Part shown: piece by piece, positions 7,847 through 17,860 of the stretch
Layout of the letters: every line of letters starts with the position of its first letter
How positions within the stretch are numbered: position 1 is the first letter of the stretch
Assembly (NCBI GenBank): GCA_947173485.1
Contig: CAMWFH010000007.1
Coordinates: forward strand, 28,610-92,609
Length of the DNA: 64,000 nucleotides
Direction of reading: 5' to 3'
Source of the DNA: an uncultured Clostridia bacterium
GTDB taxonomy: Bacteria > Bacillota > Clostridia > Oscillospirales > Oscillospiraceae
The notes under the pieces: generated by a model
Told to the model about the DNA's origin: nothing
Seen by the model: the letters and a program-made list of their open reading frames with translations, nothing else
The model's database searches: none
Translations under genes and position numbers: made by a program

Positions 7847-8881
7847 ATGAAACAGTTCAAGCGTTTATTGGCGGTCCTTCTGGCGGTGAGCATGATCTTT
7901 GCTCTGGCCGCCTGCAACAGCGGCAAGGATGATGACCAGAGCAAGACTCCTGACAGCAGCCAGGACGGCACCTCCGGCGATAAGAACAACGACAGCCAGG
8001 CCCCCGCTTGGCCCGATGGCAAGACCGTGACCATCGTAGTGCCCTTCAAGGTCGGCGGCAACGTGGACCTGTGCTGCCGCATCATCGCAGATGAGCTGGG
8101 CAAGGTCTTAGATACCAACGTGGTGGTGGAGAACAAGGAGGGCGGCGGCGCCATCATCGGCCAGACCTACGCCCTGAGCCAGGCCCCTGACGGCTATACC
8201 ATCCTGGCCCAGACCTCCAGCTTCGTCACCAACATCCTCTCCGGCGATACGGAGTTCGGCATGGAGGACTCCATCGCCATCGGCCAGTACTGCTTCGACC
8301 CTGAGATCGTGGTCGTCTCCGCCGACTCCGGCATCACCACCATCGAGCAGTTCATGGAGAAGGCCAAGAGCGAGACCCTGACCAACTCCACCCCCGGCTT
8401 CTCCACCTCCCACCACATCGCCAGCCTGATCCTGGCGGATGCCCACGGCCTGAACTTCGACTACCTCCACACCGACGGCTCCGCTGAGCAGACCGTCCAG
8501 CTGGCCGGCGGCCATGCCCAGTGCGGCCTGACCACCTACGGCGGCGCCGCCACTCTGATCGAGCAGGGCAAGATCGTGCCGCTGGCCATCTGCGCCGCCG
8601 AGCGCAGCGCCACCCTCCCCGATGTGCCCACCATGGCCGAGAGCGGCTATGACTTTGTCTACGGCGCCTGGCGCGGCTTCGGCGTCCCTGCCGGCACTCC
8701 CGACGAGGTGGTGCAGATCCTCTCCGACGCCCTCAAGACCGTCATGGAGACCGACAGCGTCGTGAAGGCATTTGAGGACTCCGGCTTCCCCGTGGCCTAC
8801 CTCAGCGCCGCCGACTTCCAGCAGATGATGAACGACGACTACGAGAACATGAGCAAGGTCTATCATCTCCTGGAGCAGTGA
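7847..8881 (+). CDS. tctC: Tripartite tricarboxylate transporter substrate-binding lipoprotein
   Basis: The extracytoplasmic substrate-binding component (TctC/Bug family) of a TTT transporter, 344 residues. The N-terminus is a lipoprotein signal with lipobox LAAC, cysteine 23, followed by a Ser/Asp/Lys-rich linker and then WPDGKTVTIVVPFKVGGNVDLCCRIIADEL, the family's first ligand-binding segment. Bug proteins bind carboxylates such as citrate, tartrate or aromatic acids between two lobes. The start at 7847 is preferred over the ATG three bases earlier because of spacing from AAAGGA. TctB and TctA follow on the same strand. Membrane-anchored on the outer face of the cytoplasmic membrane. Confidence 0.92.
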   Translation: MKQFKRLLAVLLAVSMIFALAACNSGKDDDQSKTPDSSQDGTSGDKNNDSQAPAWPDGKTVTIVVPFKVGGNVDLCCRIIADELGKVLDTNVVVENKEGGGAIIGQTYALSQAPDGYTILAQTSSFVTNILSGDTEFGMEDSIAIGQYCFDPEIVVVSADSGITTIEQFMEKAKSETLTNSTPGFSTSHHIASLILADAHGLNFDYLHTDGSAEQTVQLAGGHAQCGLTTYGGAATLIEQGKIVPLAICAAERSATLPDVPTMAESGYDFVYGAWRGFGVPAGTPDEVVQILSDALKTVMETDSVVKAFEDSGFPVAYLSAADFQQMMNDDYENMSKVYHLLEQ

Positions 8882-8948
8882 CCCATACCGAACGCGCTTC
8901 GCGGGCAGGGGCGCTCCCCTGCCCGCGCCTCTTATCCAAGAAGGGAGA

Positions 8949-9401
8949 ATGACTGTGACACATAAAAAAGATATGGGCCTGGGTGTGGCGGCGATCGCCT
9001 TTGGTGCCTGGATGTTCGCCGAGGCTATGCAGCTGAAGAGCGGGCCGGATTTCTGGCCCAAGGTCGTAGCGGCGGGTATCATCCTGCTGGGCGCTCTGAT
9101 CTTCGTCATGGGCCTTATGGGTCTCCGCAAGGCCCCGGCGGCCAAGGGACCGGCCAAGGAGAAGGCCAAGCCCCAGTACATCCATGTGGCTGCGGTGATG
9201 GTGGTGCTGGTAGCTTACTATTTCGCCTTCCAGACCATCGGCTACACCATCCCCACCTTCCTGATGATCGGTGCCACGGCCTACATCCTGGGCTACCGGA
9301 ACTGGAAAGTGCTGCTCCCCACGTCGCTGCTCACCAGCATCGCGCTGTATCTCGTATTCACCAAGCTGTTTGGGATCCGTTTCCCCGGCGCGTTTTTCTG
9401 A
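8949..9401 (+). CDS. tctB: Tripartite tricarboxylate transporter small membrane subunit
   Basis: The 150-residue small TTT membrane component. Four hydrophobic segments are visible: about residues 8-22 (LGVAAIAFGAWMFAEA), 33-53 (VVAAGIILLGALIFVMGLMGL), 78-99 (HVAAVMVVLVAYYFAFQTIGY) and 113-end. TctB-type proteins show little sequence conservation but have this size, topology and position between TctC and TctA. It works with TctA in the membrane in proton- or sodium-driven uptake. An AAGGGAGA site precedes the ATG at 8949. The TctA start lies 16 bases after its stop. Confidence 0.88.
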   Translation: MTVTHKKDMGLGVAAIAFGAWMFAEAMQLKSGPDFWPKVVAAGIILLGALIFVMGLMGLRKAPAAKGPAKEKAKPQYIHVAAVMVVLVAYYFAFQTIGYTIPTFLMIGATAYILGYRNWKVLLPTSLLTSIALYLVFTKLFGIRFPGAFF

Positions 9402-9417
9402 GAGGGGAGGACGTTAT

Positions 9418-10974
9418 ATGCTAGGAAATATCATGGCGGGCCTGGGGGCTCTGATGAACTTCAACACCCTCCTGTTCCTGTTCATCGGCACCCTGGTGGG
9501 CCTGATCATCGGCGCGCTCCCCGGCCTGACCGGCAACATGGCCATCGCCCTGATGGTCCCGGTGACCTTCACCATGGACCCGGTCACTGCCCTGGCCTTT
9601 TTGACCTCGATCTACTGCTCCTCCATCTTCGGCGGTTCTATCTCCGCCATCCTGCTGGGCATCCCCGGCACCATCTCCTCCTTTGCCACCACCTTGGACG
9701 GCTATCCGATGGCGAAGAAAGGCCAGGCTGGTACGGCCCTGGGGGTCTCCACCCTGTCCAGCGTGTTCGGCGGCCTCTTCAGCGCGGTGGTGCTGATGTG
9801 CCTGACGGTGGTGCTGGCGGAGTTCGCCCTGACCTTTGGACCGGCGGAGTATTTCGCCGTGGCGGTCCTGGGCCTCAGCTGCATCGCCAGCATCGGCGGT
9901 AAAAGTCTGACCAAGGGTCTGCTCTCCGGATTCATCGGCCTGTTCTTTGCCTGCGTCGGCATGGACCCCCAGACCGGCGTCAAGCGTTACACCTTCGGCA
10001 GCGTCAACCTGCTGGGGGGCATCACCATGGTGGCGGCGCTGATCGGTCTCTTCGGCGTGATCTCCGTTCTGAAGAGCGCGGAGAAGGGGAGCTCCGGCAA
10101 GGATACGGAGGCCATGCCCGAGGTGGACAATGTCTGGATCGGCTGGAAGATGTGCAAGAAGCTGCTGCCCACCTGGCTGCGCGGGTCCATCATCGGCACC
10201 ATCGTAGGCATCATCCCCGGCGCCGGCACCAACGTGGCTACCTTCCTGGCTTACGACGTGGAGAAGAAGATCAGTAAGGACCCGGACAGCTTCGGCCAGG
10301 GGGACCCCAAGGGCGTGGCCGCCCCGGAGAGCGCCAACAACGGCGTCACCGGCGGCTCCATGGTGCCCCTGCTGGCCCTGGGCGTCCCGGGCAATGCTAC
10401 TTCCGCCCTGTTCCTGGGCGCTCTGATGCTCCAGGGGCTGAGCGTGGGCCCGGTCCTCTTCACCGACCACGCCGACATCGCCTACGCCATATTTTTGGCC
10501 TTCTTTATCGCCAACCTGCTGATGTGGCCCCTGGGGCTCTTCCTGCTGCGGTATATGAAGACCATCCTGTCGGTGCCGGAGTCCCTGCTGGGGGGCATCA
10601 TCCTGGCCTTCTGCGTCACCGGCGTCTACTCCATCTCCTCCAACCCCTTTGACGTGGCGGTGGTCATCTTCTTTGGCCTGCTGGGCTATGTGTTCTATAA
10701 GTTCGATATCCCCACCGCCCCCCTGATCGTCTGCCTGGTCCTGGGCTCCATGGCGGAGAGCAACCTCCGGCAGGCCCTGGTGGCCAGCAAGGGCTCTTTG
10801 AACTTCATGTGGACCCGGCCCATCACCCTGGTGGTGCTGCTGATCTCCGTGGTCAGCTTCTTTGTCCCCATCATCTCCAAGGCGATGAAGGCCGCCCGCA
10901 AGCGCCGCAGTCCCGATGTGGTCACCGCTGGTGACATCGCGGAGAGCAGCACTGAGGAGATGGACGACGACTGA
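9418..10974 (+). CDS. tctA: Tripartite tricarboxylate transporter large permease
   Basis: The 518-residue channel subunit of the TTT system, with about 11-12 hydrophobic segments. Family hallmarks are IGALPGLTGNMAIALMVPVT near residue 25, the segment SIYCSSIFGGSISAILLGIPG at about 63-83, and the symmetrical second-half motif IGIIPGAGTNVATFLAYD at about residue 262. Transport of the solute delivered by TctC occurs here. Start at 9418 is supported by GAGGGGAGGACG; the longer frame upstream lies inside tctB. The stop overlaps the next start (TGATG), so the downstream catabolic gene is translationally coupled to the permease, which links the imported compound to the enzymes that follow. Confidence 0.94.
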   Translation: MLGNIMAGLGALMNFNTLLFLFIGTLVGLIIGALPGLTGNMAIALMVPVTFTMDPVTALAFLTSIYCSSIFGGSISAILLGIPGTISSFATTLDGYPMAKKGQAGTALGVSTLSSVFGGLFSAVVLMCLTVVLAEFALTFGPAEYFAVAVLGLSCIASIGGKSLTKGLLSGFIGLFFACVGMDPQTGVKRYTFGSVNLLGGITMVAALIGLFGVISVLKSAEKGSSGKDTEAMPEVDNVWIGWKMCKKLLPTWLRGSIIGTIVGIIPGAGTNVATFLAYDVEKKISKDPDSFGQGDPKGVAAPESANNGVTGGSMVPLLALGVPGNATSALFLGALMLQGLSVGPVLFTDHADIAYAIFLAFFIANLLMWPLGLFLLRYMKTILSVPESLLGGIILAFCVTGVYSISSNPFDVAVVIFFGLLGYVFYKFDIPTAPLIVCLVLGSMAESNLRQALVASKGSLNFMWTRPITLVVLLISVVSFFVPIISKAMKAARKRRSPDVVTAGDIAESSTEEMDDD

Positions 10975-12320
10975 TGGGAGAAAATTTGACCGGAAAGCTG
11001 TGCGCTTTCCTGGCGGGGCTGGAGGCCCTCCCTGAGGCGGACCGCCTGGATGTCCGCTATAAGACCCTGGACTATCTAGGCTGCGCCATCGCCGCCCTGA
11101 CCTGCCCCGCGGCAGATATGGCGGCGGAGATGGTCCGGCAGGCGGGGGGCAGCCCCCAGGCTGCCGGCATCGGCCTGGGCCAGCGGACCTCCGCCCAGAA
11201 CGCCGCCTTTTTGAACGGCATCCTCAGCCACGCCCTGGAGTATGACGATACCAACAAGATCGCCATCACCCACCCCGGCGCGCCAGTGATCTCCGCGGCC
11301 CTGGCGGCGGCGGAGGCCCGGGACGCCTCCATCAAGGAGTACGCCCTGGCGGTAGCGGCGGGGTATGAGGCCATGATCCGCCTAGGCGGGGCCGTGAACC
11401 CCAGCCACTATACCTACTGGCACACCACCGGTACCTGCGGCACCTTTGCCGCGGCGGCGGCGGCGGGACGGCTCATGGGCCTGGACGCCGCTGGCCTGGA
11501 GCGGGCCATGGGCATCGCGGCCACCATGGCCGGCGGGCTGGTGTGCGCCTTTGGCACTCAGGCCAAGCTGGTCACCGTGGGCAGCGCCGCCCGCAGCGGC
11601 CTGACGGCGGCGGAGCTGGCCTGGCGGGGCTTCACCGCCCCGGAGGACGCCTTCGCCTCCCCCAAGGGCTACGCCCGGGCCGCCGGCGGGGAGGAGGACC
11701 TCTCCTTTATGGTCCCCCAGCCGGGGGATAAGCTGCTGCTGGAGGATGCCTACTACAAGATGCACGCCTCCTGCGGCCATACCCATTCCGCCCTGGACGC
11801 CCTCCAGGCCCTGCTGTCAGCGCACCCTGTGACGGCGGACCAGGTGGAGCGGGTAGAGGTGGCGGTCTACCGCACGGCCTGGGAGCTGTGCCGGGCCTAT
11901 CAGGTGGAGACGGACCTGAAAGCCAAGTTCTCTCTGCCCTTCTGCCTGGCTTCCATGCTGCGCTATGGACGGGTGACCCTGGCGGAGTTCTCGCCGGAGG
12001 CCCTGGCCAGCCGGGAGACCGCTGCCCTGGCGGCAAAGATCGCCGTTACAGAGGAACCGTCCTTCACCGCCGTCTACCCCCGGCTGCGGACGGAGCGGGT
12101 GCAGCTCATCCTCACCGATGGACGGACGCTGGAGAAGTCGGTGGACCTGCCGGAGGGCAAGCCCCCCTATCCCCGGCTGGAGGAGAAGTTCTATGCCCTG
12201 GCCGAGATGGCCATATCCCACGAGGACGCGAAAAAGATTTTGGACCAGGTCCTCTCTCTGCCGGAGGAGGCGCCGGTGCGGAAGATCGGCGATCTGGTCT
12301 ATGATGTAAGGAGGAAATGA
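10974..12320 (+). CDS. MmgE/PrpD-family enzyme (dehydratase, decarboxylase or epimerase)
   Basis: A 448-residue MmgE/PrpD protein. Known members are 2-methylcitrate dehydratase PrpD, cis-aconitate decarboxylase and iminodisuccinate epimerase; all act on polycarboxylates. The residues that form the common active site look intact: EYDDTNK...THPGAP (about residues 87-102), the histidine of YWHTTGTCG, a lysine in FGTQAKLVTVG, and KMHASCGHTHS (about 263-273). Presence of the catalytic set argues for an active enzyme, but it does not separate the three chemistries. No PrpB or PrpC is nearby, so a standard methylcitrate cycle is unlikely. It is directly coupled to tctA and followed after 3 bases by a lyase gene. 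Confidence 0.88.
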   Translation: MGENLTGKLCAFLAGLEALPEADRLDVRYKTLDYLGCAIAALTCPAADMAAEMVRQAGGSPQAAGIGLGQRTSAQNAAFLNGILSHALEYDDTNKIAITHPGAPVISAALAAAEARDASIKEYALAVAAGYEAMIRLGGAVNPSHYTYWHTTGTCGTFAAAAAAGRLMGLDAAGLERAMGIAATMAGGLVCAFGTQAKLVTVGSAARSGLTAAELAWRGFTAPEDAFASPKGYARAAGGEEDLSFMVPQPGDKLLLEDAYYKMHASCGHTHSALDALQALLSAHPVTADQVERVEVAVYRTAWELCRAYQVETDLKAKFSLPFCLASMLRYGRVTLAEFSPEALASRETAALAAKIAVTEEPSFTAVYPRLRTERVQLILTDGRTLEKSVDLPEGKPPYPRLEEKFYALAEMAISHEDAKKILDQVLSLPEEAPVRKIGDLVYDVRRK

Positions 12321-12323
12321 CCT

Positions 12324-13685
12324 ATGGCTTGCAACATGATGGACTCTCTGCTCTACCGCAACAGCTTCAGTACCCCCAAGATGCGGGAGATCTTCGATGA
12401 CACCGCCATCATCCAGAACATCCTGGACATCGAGGCCGCCCTGGCGGAGACCCAGGCGGAGATGGGCATCATCCCCAAGGAGGCCGCGGAGGAGATCCGC
12501 CGGAAGGCCAAGGTGGAGAATCTGGACATCCCCCGAATCGAGGAGGGCGTCAAGCGGGTGGGCCACTCCCTGGTGCCCATCCTGAAGGAGTTCCAGTCCG
12601 TCTGTGACGGGGACCTGGGGGAGTATGTACATATGGGCGCCACCACCCAGGACATCATCGACACCGCCTTCATGCTCTCCATCAAGCGGGGCTTCGAGGT
12701 GATCTACCAGGATATGCTGGAGGCGGAGCAGTCCATGCTGAAGCTGATGGAGACCTACCGGGACACCATCATGCCTGGCCGCTCCCACACCCAGCAGGCC
12801 CTGCCCATCACCTTCGGCTATAAGGTGGCCGTGTGGGCCAGCGAGGTCCGCCGGAACATCGAGCGGATGGAGGACTGCCGCAAGCGCTGCTTCGTAGGCG
12901 AGATGGCCGGTGCCGTGGGCACCATGGCGGGCTTTGGCCCGGAGGGCATGGAGGTCAGCCGCCGCACCATCGAGAAGCTGGGCCTGGATGTGCCCGATGT
13001 GGCCTGGCATGTGTCCCGGGACCGTATCTCCGAGATCTGCATGACCCTGGCCCTGGTGGCCTACACCAACGGCAAGATTGGCAACGAGCTGGCCAAGCTC
13101 CAGATGACCGAGATCAGCGAGGCCTTCGAGGGCTTCGTCCCCGGCTCCGTGGGCTCCTCCACTATGCCCCACAAGCGCAACCCCAACAAGCTGGAGAGCC
13201 TGCAGATGCTGGCCCGGCTCATCAAGGGCTCTATGGAGACCACCATGGAGTCCATGTTCTGCGAGCATGAGCGGGACGGCGCCCTGTGGAAGATCGAGTG
13301 GAAGAGCGCCAACGAGGTGGTCATCCTGGCCGGCAGCTCCGCCAACAATATGAAGAACGTGATGGCCAACCTGCGGGTAGACCCGGAGAAGATGCGCGCC
13401 GACCTGGATGTGCTCAAGGGATTGATGCAGAGCGAGGGCATCATGCTGGCTCTGGGCCACCATGTGGGCAAGCAGACCGCCCACAGCATCGTCTATCAGA
13501 TCTGCATGGATACCTTTGAGCAGCACGCTGACTTCGGCGATATGCTGATGAAGAACGAGACCGTGGCCCGGCACATGACCCGGGAGGAGATCGACAAGAT
13601 CCTCGACCCGGCGGGCTACACCGGCCTCTCCGCCCAGATCTGCGACCATGTGGCGGCCAGCGTCCGCAAGGCCCTGGAGAAGTAA
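12324..13685 (+). CDS. Fumarase/aspartase-superfamily lyase, adenylosuccinate-lyase-like
   Basis: A 453-residue lyase of the adenylosuccinate lyase / carboxymuconate cycloisomerase branch. The signature loop GSSTMPHKRNP (about residues 277-287) holds the catalytic serine; MGATTQDIIDTA (about 109) and GRSHTQQALPITFG (about 152) are the other two conserved regions. These enzymes eliminate fumarate from N-succinyl compounds or perform beta-eliminations and lactonisations. It is not obviously the housekeeping PurB: it lies inside a carboxylate-uptake cluster, immediately after an MmgE/PrpD gene and 12 bases before fumarase, so release of fumarate for the next enzyme is a reasonable guess. A good ribosome site (AAGGAGGAAATGACCT) precedes the ATG. 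Confidence 0.85.
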   Translation: MACNMMDSLLYRNSFSTPKMREIFDDTAIIQNILDIEAALAETQAEMGIIPKEAAEEIRRKAKVENLDIPRIEEGVKRVGHSLVPILKEFQSVCDGDLGEYVHMGATTQDIIDTAFMLSIKRGFEVIYQDMLEAEQSMLKLMETYRDTIMPGRSHTQQALPITFGYKVAVWASEVRRNIERMEDCRKRCFVGEMAGAVGTMAGFGPEGMEVSRRTIEKLGLDVPDVAWHVSRDRISEICMTLALVAYTNGKIGNELAKLQMTEISEAFEGFVPGSVGSSTMPHKRNPNKLESLQMLARLIKGSMETTMESMFCEHERDGALWKIEWKSANEVVILAGSSANNMKNVMANLRVDPEKMRADLDVLKGLMQSEGIMLALGHHVGKQTAHSIVYQICMDTFEQHADFGDMLMKNETVARHMTREEIDKILDPAGYTGLSAQICDHVAASVRKALEK

Positions 13686-13697
13686 GGAGCGGCGGAG

Positions 13698-15080
<1,383 letters not shown>

Positions 15081-15095
15081 GAAAGAGGTGGCAGA

Positions 15096-15392
15096 ATGGA
15101 ACGGAAGATCGCGCTGCGGGTAGACGATAAGGACAATGTGGCGACGGTGTTCGCCAACGAGGTCCGGGACGGAGATACGCTGGAGCTCCGGGACAAGAAG
15201 GGCGGCTGCGAGGATGTGACCGTGACCGGCGATGTGCCCTATGGCCATAAGATCGCTGCTCAGGCGATCGAAAAGGGCGAGAAGATCGTCAAGTATGGCG
15301 AGGTCATCGGCGTGGCTACCACGGACATCCGCCGGGGCGAGTATGTCCATGTCCACAATCTGGACGCCCTGCGCGGGCGGGGCGACCTCTAA
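15096..15392 (+). CDS. UxaA/SuyA-type small subunit (SAF domain)
   Basis: A 98-residue SAF-domain protein matching the N-terminal domain of altronate dehydratase UxaA and the separate small subunit SuyA of (2R)-sulfolactate sulfo-lyase. Visible features are KIALRVDDKDNVATV at the start, VTGDVPYGHKIAAQAIEKGE (about 46-65) with the histidine typical of the family, and IKYGEVIGVATTDIRRGEYVHVHN at the end. The catalytic domain is encoded separately just downstream, giving a two-subunit enzyme as in SuyAB and in other split UxaA-like dehydratases. Its stop codon lies inside the ribosome site of the next gene. Substrate is unknown. Confidence 0.85.
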   Translation: MERKIALRVDDKDNVATVFANEVRDGDTLELRDKKGGCEDVTVTGDVPYGHKIAAQAIEKGEKIVKYGEVIGVATTDIRRGEYVHVHNLDALRGRGDL

Positions 15393-15405
15393 GGAGGAGA
15401 GAACT

Positions 15406-16584
15406 ATGGGAACTTCTTTTTACGGCTATAAGCGGCCTGACGGCAAGTATGGCGCCCGGAACCTGGTGGCGGTGATCCCCAGTGTGATCTGCGCCACCGA
15501 CGTGGCCCAGGGCATCGTCCACCAGGTCCAGGGGACCGTGGGCTACTTCCACCACCAGGGCTGCTGCCAGCTGCCCATCGACTTAAAGCGGGTCACCGAC
15601 ACCCTCATCAGTCTGGGCAAGGGGCCCAACGTAGCCGGCGTGCTGATCGTCAGCCTGGGCTGCGAGGGCACCGATGTGGAGCGGCTCCAGAAGGAGATCG
15701 CCGACAGCGGCAAGCCGGTGGAGATCCTCCGCATCCAGGAGCTGGGCGGCACCTCCCGGGCTATCCAGGCCGGCATCGACCTGGCCCAGAAGCTGGTGCT
15801 GGAGACCTCCGGTCTACAGCGGGAGGAGGCGGACATCTCCAATGTGATCATGTCCATCAAATGCGGTGCCTCCGACACCACCTCCGGTATGGCCTCCAAC
15901 TGCGTGATCGGCTATGTGGCCGATAAGCTGGTGGACCTGGGCGCCACGGTGATCTTTGGCGAGACCACCGAGTTCCTAGGGGGCGAGCATATCCTGGCCC
16001 GGCGGGCCGTAGGCGGCGAGGGGGGGTTTGTGGGCCGGAAGATCTATGAGATCGTGGACCGGATGGAGAAGCGGGCCAAGGCCATCGGCGAGGATATGCG
16101 GGGCGGCCAGCCCACTCCCGGCAACATCGCGGGAGGGCTGTCCAGCATCGAGGAGAAGAGCCTGGGGGCCATCGTCAAGTCCGGCCACCGGCCCATCCAG
16201 GGGGTGCTGGAGTACCCCGACTTCGTGACGGACCAGAAGGGACTGTGGATCAAGGACGCTCCCGGCCGGGAGCCGGAGATCCTCACCGGCATGGCCGCCT
16301 CCGGCGCCCAGCTCATGATGTTCTCCACCGGCCGGGGGGCGCCTCAGGGCTTCCCCAGTATGCCGGTCATCAAGATCTGCGGCAATCCCAACACCTATGA
16401 GCGGATGCAGCACGATATGGATCTGAACGCGGGCCGCATCATCACCGGAGAGAAGACCATCGAGGAGGTGGGGGAGGAGGCCTTCGCGCTGCTGCTGAAG
16501 GTGCTGAACGGCCAGATGACCAAGAACGAGGCCATCCACTACTTTGCCACCATGGATATCTACTGCTTAGGGCCTGTGATCTGA
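15406..16584 (+). CDS. UxaA/SuyB-type large subunit, hydroxyacid dehydratase/lyase
   Basis: The catalytic partner of the preceding SAF protein, 392 residues, in the UxaA / GarD / SuyB family of metal-dependent 2-hydroxyacid dehydratases. Typical text: GYKRPDGKYGARN at the N-terminus, a cysteine-containing HHQGCCQ (about 45), SLGCEGTD (about 83), IKCGASDTTSGMASN (about 152-166), the long conserved PTPGNIAGGLSSIEEKSLG (about 236-254) and FSTGRGAPQGFPSMPVIKICGN (about 307). Known members act on D-altronate, D-galactarate or (2R)-sulfolactate, always at a 2-hydroxy-3-substituted acid. Start at 15406 follows AAGGAGGAGA. It ends one base into the following racemase gene, which suggests that the racemase supplies the correct stereoisomer. 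Confidence 0.87.
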   Translation: MGTSFYGYKRPDGKYGARNLVAVIPSVICATDVAQGIVHQVQGTVGYFHHQGCCQLPIDLKRVTDTLISLGKGPNVAGVLIVSLGCEGTDVERLQKEIADSGKPVEILRIQELGGTSRAIQAGIDLAQKLVLETSGLQREEADISNVIMSIKCGASDTTSGMASNCVIGYVADKLVDLGATVIFGETTEFLGGEHILARRAVGGEGGFVGRKIYEIVDRMEKRAKAIGEDMRGGQPTPGNIAGGLSSIEEKSLGAIVKSGHRPIQGVLEYPDFVTDQKGLWIKDAPGREPEILTGMAASGAQLMMFSTGRGAPQGFPSMPVIKICGNPNTYERMQHDMDLNAGRIITGEKTIEEVGEEAFALLLKVLNGQMTKNEAIHYFATMDIYCLGPVI

Positions 16585-17849
16585 TGGGACAGGAAGTGAC
16601 CCTCCGCATCGGACACGACCCGGTCCGGGTGGACCTGCCGGTCCCGGCGGACGTGGCAGAGCCCCGCTATACGCCGGGGGTGGCCGATAAGCGGGCGGAG
16701 ATCGCCCGCAGCCTGGCGGAGCCGATCGGCGCTCCGCCCCTCCGGGAGCTGGCCCGGGGGCGGCGGGATGCCGCCATCGTCATCAACGACATCACCCGCC
16801 CCTATCCCGGCGGGCTGATGGTGGAGGAGATCGCCCGGGTCCTGAACGAGTGCGGGCTGGCGGACAGCCAGATTCGCCTGATCGTGGCCTACGGCCACCA
16901 CCGGCCCAACACGGCCGGGGAGCTGGCCTCGATCTACGGCGAGGAGGTGGTCCGCCGGTTCCCCATCGTCCACCACGACGCCCAGGACCCGGCGGGCCTG
17001 ACCGATCTGGGCCGGACCGCCGGCGGGGTGGAGGTGGTGGTGAACAGCGCCTTTGCCCAGGCGGACCTGAAGATCCTCACCGGGTGTATCGCGCCCCACC
17101 AGTTCGCTGGCTTCTCCGGGGGACGCAAGAGCGTCCTGCCGGGCATCGCGGGGCTGGAGACCCTGAAGCGGCACCACTCCTTCCCGATTCGCCCGGAGAA
17201 GATCTCCCTGGGCGTCCTGGAGGGCAACCGGTTCCATGAGGAGGCTATCGCCGCGGCCCGCATAGCCAAGGTGGACTTCATCGTCAACGCGGTGGAGACC
17301 CCACAGCGGGAGCTGGTCCGGTGCGTCTCCGGGGACCTGGAGGCGGCGTTCTACGCTGGGGCAGAGGTGAGCCGGCAGATCTGGACCGTGCCCATCCCCC
17401 AGACGCCGGATATCGTCATCGTCAGTCCTGGTGGCTATCCCAGGGACTTCGATCTGCACCAGTCCCAGAAGGCCCTGGGGTGCGCGGAGATGGTGTGTCC
17501 GCCCGGCGGCGGCATCATCCTCTGCGCCAGGTGTCCAGACGGCGCGGGCAAGCCGGGGGCCCTGCTGCGGCAGGCCGGCAGTCCCGATGAGCTGATCGCC
17601 GCCTTCCTGCGCCAGGGCTTCCAGCCCAACGGCAACGGCAAGGCCTATATGCTCGCCCGGGCAGCCAAGCGTTTCCATATCGCTTTGGCGGGCAGCACCA
17701 TCTCCCAGCAGGAGGCCCGGGAGATGTTCATGGACGGCTATGGAACGGTGGAGGAGGCCCTGGCGGTCATGCTGGAGCGCTATGGCCCCGATGCCCGTAT
17801 CCTGGTCATTCCCAACGCCTCGGAGATCATCCCGGCGGTGGAGAGATAG
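16584..17849 (+). CDS. LarA-family nickel-pincer hydroxyacid racemase/epimerase
   Basis: A 421-residue LarA homologue. LarA uses a nickel-pincer nucleotide (NPN) bound to a lysine and interconverts D/L 2-hydroxyacids by hydride transfer. The four key residues of Lactiplantibacillus plantarum LarA (H108, H174, K184, H200) fall here at H106, H172, K182 and H198, a constant offset of two: AYGHHRP, APHQFAGFSGGRKS and KRHHSF. The active site is therefore complete. The superfamily contains lactate, malate and other racemases and C2-epimerases, so the substrate is open. NPN synthesis needs LarB, LarC and LarE, none of which is in this window. Start codon overlaps the upstream stop (TGATG). Confidence 0.9.
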   Translation: MGQEVTLRIGHDPVRVDLPVPADVAEPRYTPGVADKRAEIARSLAEPIGAPPLRELARGRRDAAIVINDITRPYPGGLMVEEIARVLNECGLADSQIRLIVAYGHHRPNTAGELASIYGEEVVRRFPIVHHDAQDPAGLTDLGRTAGGVEVVVNSAFAQADLKILTGCIAPHQFAGFSGGRKSVLPGIAGLETLKRHHSFPIRPEKISLGVLEGNRFHEEAIAAARIAKVDFIVNAVETPQRELVRCVSGDLEAAFYAGAEVSRQIWTVPIPQTPDIVIVSPGGYPRDFDLHQSQKALGCAEMVCPPGGGIILCARCPDGAGKPGALLRQAGSPDELIAAFLRQGFQPNGNGKAYMLARAAKRFHIALAGSTISQQEAREMFMDGYGTVEEALAVMLERYGPDARILVIPNASEIIPAVER

Positions 17850-17860
17850 GGGGAGATGCT

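Noticed and set aside
10974..12320. Methylcitrate cycle gene (prpD)
   Set aside because: No prpB, prpC or propionyl-CoA gene is present, and the transporter-linked context points elsewhere.
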